Assembly: GCF_017313785.1 (NCBI RefSeq)
Contig: NZ_JAFLNL010000001.1
Location: 699,354 to 763,353 of the forward strand
Reading direction: 5' to 3'
DNA: 64,000 nt
Source: Flagellimonas aurea
Lineage (GTDB): Bacteria; Bacteroidota; Bacteroidia; Flavobacteriales; Flavobacteriaceae
Below the pieces are notes generated by a model that was not told where the DNA came from, did not search any database, and saw only the letters and a list, made by a program, of their open reading frames with translations. Of this stretch, positions 62,607 through 64,000 are shown one piece after another. The position numbers and the translations under genes are program-made. How positions within the stretch are numbered: position 1 is the first letter of the stretch; each line of letters opens with the position of its first letter.

Positions 62607-63863
62607 TCAACCCCTGAAACCAAAGGAATATACTTCTCTTGCATTTCCTGTAAGCTTTATGTTTTTAATTGACCCTGTCCCCTCGAAGAAAATACAGACT
62701 CCTATTATTTTACTTTTGGGATTGGGAACGTTAAAGGAATAAGCTGGTTCTTCATTTACAAAAATGACCAATTCTTGGTCTTTTGATACACATTTTAACT
62801 GAACATAATCAGTATAGTCAACACCAAAATTTTCTAGGTCATTTTTCTTTCCGTCTACTCTTTCTCCAAAAGCAAACAAAGAAATATCTGAAATACATCC
62901 CTTATTGCAAATTGGAACCACAATTGGCCCTACTTCACTCACAATCGTCACTTGGGCACCTTGGCATGGAGTGTTACCGGATTTAAAATTGTTTTTTAAT
63001 AAAGCGGTTAATTCAAAATCATCCGTGTATACTCCACCAAAGTCCCTTATTTGATAAAACCCTACAAGAGTTTTTGACTCAAATGGGTCTTTTCCATATT
63101 TTTTTAGTGATTCGGTTCTTACAGAAAGTTCTCCATCTATTCGGAAATCCTCATTGTTCAAATATATGGGCAATGAATCAGTTTCAATAGTAGCCATCCA
63201 GTCATTTGAAGGAATGAAAACATTCTTTTCCTTGATGATTGAATCATTGACCACCAATTTTGACTTGAAGAACCCGGGATGATAATATATACTGGTTGAA
63301 ATGCTGTCATTTTTATCAACAATCACCCGTTTACGTTCATCCCAATCCTGTTGGATTTCAACCTTATCTTTTTCGCCTATCATCGAAGCGTCATATTTAA
63401 AGATTACGGAATTTGGCAATCCAGTGGTGACCGATTTTACCGAAAATTTAAAATCACTTGGGTCATAGATAGTAGTGCTGTTTTCAAAAAAATGAAAGAT
63501 TGAAATTGCTAGGATGACCAGCAAAATAGGAATCACATAAATGAACCACTTCCATGATTTTTCCTTTCTCTGAGTTTCTATATAATTGACAGGTTCCATC
63601 TCAAGCAAAAACATACGCCAATTGTCATAGCCTATATATTTTGCCAAAGTGTCGAGAGATGACCTGTTGGGTTTGGAACGATAATTAACCCTGCCGCTCA
63701 AACGCTTCAATGTGGATATACTCAATAAAGTACCAGTTTCTTTATATACAGAATCACTTAAAATTTGAAAATCTTTCGTGTCCCAATTATCTATAGAGCC
63801 AATGGACAGTTTTCTTTCTATCCGTTCAAAGCAAAGAGAGATATGTTTTTTGAAATTTTCCAC
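62607..63863 (-). CDS. Membrane-anchored protein with cytosolic HTH-like head
   Basis: A 418-residue single-pass protein. Residues 1-85 are cytosolic and HTH-like (FQILSDSVYKETGTLLSIST, LKRLSGR, SSLDTLAKYIGYDNWRMFL), one membrane helix follows at about 107-127 (FIYVIPILLVILAISIFHF), and residues 130-418 are outside: a PKD/Ig-like strand region, then a jelly-roll-like end (GFYQIRDFGGVYTDDFELTAL ... IIGVCIFFEGTGSIKNIKLTG). The architecture suggests a transmembrane sensor-regulator. The start is GTG (63863); an in-frame stop lies two codons before it. An IS21-like end begins 13 bases upstream. Confidence 0.75.
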   Translation of the reverse strand: MENFKKHISLCFERIERKLSIGSIDNWDTKDFQILSDSVYKETGTLLSISTLKRLSGRVNYRSKPNRSSLDTLAKYIGYDNWRMFLLEMEPVNYIETQRKEKSWKWFIYVIPILLVILAISIFHFFENSTTIYDPSDFKFSVKSVTTGLPNSVIFKYDASMIGEKDKVEIQQDWDERKRVIVDKNDSISTSIYYHPGFFKSKLVVNDSIIKEKNVFIPSNDWMATIETDSLPIYLNNEDFRIDGELSVRTESLKKYGKDPFESKTLVGFYQIRDFGGVYTDDFELTALLKNNFKSGNTPCQGAQVTIVSEVGPIVVPICNKGCISDISLFAFGERVDGKKNDLENFGVDYTDYVQLKCVSKDQELVIFVNEEPAYSFNVPNPKSKIIGVCIFFEGTGSIKNIKLTGNAREVYSFGFRG

Positions 63864-63876
63864 AATTTATTTCTCG

Positions 63877-64000
63877 TGATGGAAACGCCGGACATAGTAT
63901 ACCACCCTCGCTGGGTTAAAGTGACCATAGCTGGCCGGACGAAAGTGACCCACCTTCGCCGGGTCAAAGTGGACCACCTTTAGATTAGATCTATCTGTAA
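63877..64000. mobile_element. Terminal part of an IS21-like insertion sequence (rest outside window)
   Basis: From a TG at 63877 onward four tandem 24-bp repeats run in register: 63889, 63913, 63937 and 63961, the last three sharing GG-N3-AAAGTG-(A)CC. Multiple tandem repeats at the ends and a 5'-TG tip are known marks of the IS21 family. Transposase genes (istA/istB) would lie beyond base 64000. The name rests on the repeats only. Confidence 0.5.

Noticed and set aside
51730..64000. Tyrosine integrase or relaxase gene expected for an integrative element
   Set aside because: No frame in this part carries integrase or mobilisation motifs; the island is described from other signs only.
1..64000. 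CRISPR array or cas genes
   Set aside because: No regularly spaced 25-40-bp repeats with unique spacers; the repeats present are two-copy or 24-bp tandem without spacers.

Overview
The window looks like a chromosomal segment of a member of the Flavobacteriaceae (Bacteroidota), most probably a marine, carotenoid-bearing genus close to Allomuricauda or Maribacter; the genus is inference. The evidence is the gene families (DUF6503, DUF3078, CzcA-CzcC fusion, DUF4097 pairs, BNR/sortilin-type secreted protein, TonB-dependent receptor with a carboxypeptidase-like N-terminal domain, lycopene cyclase), many signal peptides ending in ...FSQ/...VNAQ, few strong Shine-Dalgarno sequences, and Bacteroidota -7 promoter boxes (TAnnTTTG), best seen before the tRNA gene.

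Layout. 1-13.2 kb is housekeeping: a truncated DUF6503 gene, a phosphate pair (PiT permease plus OprO/P porin), dgt, DUF3078-dxs, tadA, a cold-shock protein, a ClC channel with a small membrane partner, and aspS. 13.5-21.9 kb carries a MORN-type secreted protein, a complete tetR-tolC-adaptor-RND efflux operon with a clear palindromic operator, and an ECF sigma/membrane-protein pair. 22.0-24.2 kb has isoprenoid and carotenoid genes (polyprenyl synthase, crtY). 24.2-34.6 kb is a metal-handling block: hemerythrin, a TonB receptor divergent from a DtxR/MntR regulator and ZIP transporter, and a CzcB/CzcA-CzcC efflux module. 34.7-51.7 kb mixes a BNR-repeat secreted protein, SDR, small conserved unknowns, a sigma/anti-sigma/DUF4097 operon, AraC, an esterase, feoA-feoB with its Cys-rich partner, SCO and rseP.

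From the tRNA-Asn at 51.73 kb to the right edge the character changes to an accessory island: lower gene density, AT-rich genes of poorly known function, and many repeats. It holds a metallophosphoesterase-STAND NTPase (candidate defence protein), a 299-residue protein with a restriction-endonuclease-like signature followed by an attC-like structure, and an S41 peptidase bracketed by two 48-bp palindromic repeats, each followed by a different 23-bp hairpin. It also holds an XRE-controlled operon of a nucleotidyltransferase-like/HEPN protein with three small paralogous proteins that share its C-terminal domain, and, at the edge, the end of an IS21-like insertion sequence. The HEPN operon and the STAND gene are the best candidates for a new biological system. 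No integrase or CRISPR array is present.
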